64,000 bases of DNA from JALHMI01 sp964598535 (GTDB taxonomy: Bacteria > Planctomycetota > Planctomycetia > Pirellulales > PALSA-1355). Positions 63,971 through 64,000 of this stretch are shown one piece after another. The position numbers and the translations under genes are program-made. How positions within the stretch are numbered: the first letter of the stretch is position 1; each line of letters starts with the position of its first letter. The DNA lies in contig CAZRCI010000004.1 in NCBI GenBank assembly GCA_964598535.1, positions 162,345 through 226,344 on the forward strand, read 5' to 3'. The notes below the pieces were generated by a model. It had not been told where the DNA came from and made no database searches. It saw nothing but the letters and a program-made list of their open reading frames with translations.

Positions 63971-64000
63971 CGCGCCTTCTCTTGCGCTTTCCCATTCTTC

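Overview
The window is a GC-rich chromosomal segment of a planctomycete, most likely of the Pirellulales type. The evidence is the gene content: three DUF1501 (Tat-like) proteins, a PSCyt1/DUF1549/DUF1553 protein, a 'PVC-type' heme-binding dehydrogenase with HEAT repeats, two sulfatases, a PIN/TRAM membrane protein, many long secreted proteins, and few tight operons. I see no rRNA, tRNA, CRISPR array, transposase or prophage. Most long ORFs opposite the real genes are antisense shadows caused by the high GC content.

Layout. 1-5.3 kb: an unknown protein cut by the window edge, a secreted alpha/beta hydrolase, a Sir2 deacylase, a secreted Kelch-like protein and a ureidoglycolate-lyase-like protein. 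5.4-16.1 kb, all minus strand: the PVC heme protein, PIN/TRAM protein, a dGTPase-HIT pair, two small hypotheticals and a C25 (gingipain-type) cysteine peptidase. 16.3-20 kb: a secreted HEAT-like protein and a DUF1501 protein. 20-25.8 kb, minus strand: a TlpA-like lipoprotein, a secreted hypothetical, a membrane protein followed by folE, a Lon-substrate-binding-domain protein, a DUF309 protein and rhamnulokinase. 26-29 kb: sulfate assimilation (cysH of the 4Fe-4S APS reductase type, an Rrf2 regulator, and sat convergent to them). 30.2-35.7 kb: a complete branched-chain amino-acid (liv) ABC transporter operon under a good sigma70 promoter; its LivG carries a membrane-hairpin insertion of about 195 residues inside the ATPase domain. 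36.1-39.8 kb: a giant membrane patatin-like protein. 39.8-42.4 kb: acyltransferase, small protein, DUF488 and SDR. 42.5-61.1 kb: a secreted catabolic island with sialidase-type BNR protein, YdjC deacetylase, a DUF5060/glycosidase-serine hydrolase-PL10 pectate lyase fusion, two sulfatases, PSCyt1/DUF1501 genes, and a ceramidase-sphingomyelinase fusion. 61.2-64 kb: metallo-beta-lactamase fold hydrolase, a small lipoprotein and an MFS transporter lacking its last helix.

The most unusual items are (1) the fusion of a neutral ceramidase domain with a sphingomyelinase-type phosphodiesterase, which would place two consecutive sphingolipid-degrading steps on one secreted polypeptide, with Ser replaced by Thr in the ceramidase nucleophile motif; (2) the LivG with a two-helix insertion between Walker A and the Q-loop; (3) the three-enzyme polysaccharide fusion; (4) a patatin fold split by about 790 residues containing membrane helices; and (5) a 90-nt branched RNA hairpin ending in eight U. 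Several promoters with canonical -35/-10 boxes can be read directly and are listed. All functional assignments rest on motifs I can see and on recall of family signatures; no database search was run.
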